NCBI GenBank assembly: GCA_964019055.1
Contig: OZ025218.1
Coordinates: 10,351,486 to 10,415,485 of the forward strand
Origin: Anthopleura xanthogrammica
Lineage: Eukaryota > Cnidaria > Anthozoa > Actiniaria > Actiniidae
Reading direction: 5' to 3'
Length of the DNA: 64,000 nucleotides
Shown one piece after another: positions 63,600-64,000 of this stretch. A program made the translations under genes and the position numbers. Position 1 is the stretch's first letter, and every line of letters begins with the position of its first letter. A model generated the notes under the pieces. That model was not told the origin of the DNA, did not search any database, and worked only from the letters and a program-made list of their open reading frames with translations.

Positions 63600-64000
63600 A
63601 TGGCTAACGTAGAAGAAGCCACACCACCTCCTCTTATTATTGCACCGACCAACGTAGGTAGTTTTCCGCGAAGATCTCGGATAAAGAAGCCTATGTCTCG
63701 AATTTCTTTAGCCACTGACCGCTTCTCTTGTACATCCTTTTTGACCACTGGGAGCTACAATGAAAGCGAGTTATCTTGGTCGGATTTGCCTCGATGGCGG
63801 AGTTTACCGAGTAATTTGGAAGAAGAAGTTTATTATGATGATTGCCCGGATATTTTACGCGCGTGGTCAAGGTATAGGCTTACGAACATGGCAAGAAGAT
63901 ACAAGACTATGGACTATATAAATATGATGATCGCTTCGCGTAATGAAATGATGAGAAGTGCAGAGATCGACTTAGGATCAAATTTATCGACTATGACAAT
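63600..64000 (+). CDS. Unrecognised protein, 5' exon, runs off the window
   Basis: A frame opening at ATG 63600 stays open for 133 codons to the edge, preceded by a good acceptor (CTACATTTTCCAG ending 63585), so the start codon lies in an internal exon with a short 5' UTR part. The peptide starts MANVEEATPPPLIIAPTNVG, then a basic FPRRSRIKKPMSRIS patch, a Ser/Thr/Trp segment (ESELSWSDLPRWRSLP), an acidic EEEVYYDDCPD and a likely helical tail (RAWSRYRLTNMARRYKTMDY). Codon use looks like coding DNA and no other frame is open this long. I recognise no family; the charged, low-hydrophobicity N terminus suggests a cytosolic region of a larger protein. Confidence 0.6.
   Translation, partial: MANVEEATPPPLIIAPTNVGSFPRRSRIKKPMSRISLATDRFSCTSFLTTGSYNESELSWSDLPRWRSLPSNLEEEVYYDDCPDILRAWSRYRLTNMARRYKTMDYINMMIASRNEMMRSAEIDLGSNLSTMT

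Overview
The window is eukaryotic nuclear DNA from an animal, most like an anthozoan cnidarian such as a sea anemone. This rests on AT-rich DNA, compact genes with GT-AG introns, metazoan families (DZANK1, PCYOX1, Golgi sulfotransferase, class A GPCR, CUB-trypsin protease), a bacterial/plant-type TauD-like dioxygenase, and many MITEs, tRNA-type SINE-like repeats and micro/minisatellites. The species call is an inference; nothing here fixes it.

Layout. 1-2255: a GGAT microsatellite, then intron or intergenic DNA. 2256-2390 (-): first exon of a PDZ-domain gene, divergent from DZANK1 (+, 3055-6236, three exons, complete). 6.2-8.8 kb: no gene, but hairpins and a 5S rRNA-like fragment. 8.8-13.8 kb: a nested satellite block in which 20-bp and 40-bp arrays sit inside a recently duplicated unit. 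13941-19177 (+): PCYOX1-like prenylcysteine oxidase, three exons, with about 570 bp of CAGT repeat in intron 1. 20.4-21.0 kb: 96-bp tandem repeats. 22324-23727 (-): single-exon carbohydrate sulfotransferase. 23.7-33.6 kb: a gene-poor stretch of MITEs, a 57-bp minisatellite and microsatellites. 34124-41350 (+): class A GPCR, two coding exons split inside the DRY motif, followed by a 73-74 bp minisatellite carrying repeated CACGTG E-boxes. 45369-48654 (+): the 5' two-thirds of a TauD-like Fe(II)/2-oxoglutarate dioxygenase, with a very large CATC array in intron 2. 48894-54353 (-): secreted CUB-CUB-trypsin protease rebuilt from nine exons. 58322-59239 (-): ankyrin-repeat protein. 63600-64000 (+): start of an unrecognised gene that runs off the edge.

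The genes have unrelated jobs (dynein/cilia adaptor, prenylcysteine breakdown, glycan sulfation, peptide signalling, extracellular proteolysis) and do not form a pathway. Three things stand out. The first is the nested satellite. The second is a TA-flanked MITE family whose copies lie beside gene parts (sulfotransferase 3' UTR, GPCR splice acceptor, protease introns). The third is the TauD-like gene, whose last third is not visible downstream. Most of the long uninterrupted reading frames in the window are translated repeats, not genes. All exon joins were worked out by eye from splice motifs, reading phase and family knowledge; no search was run.
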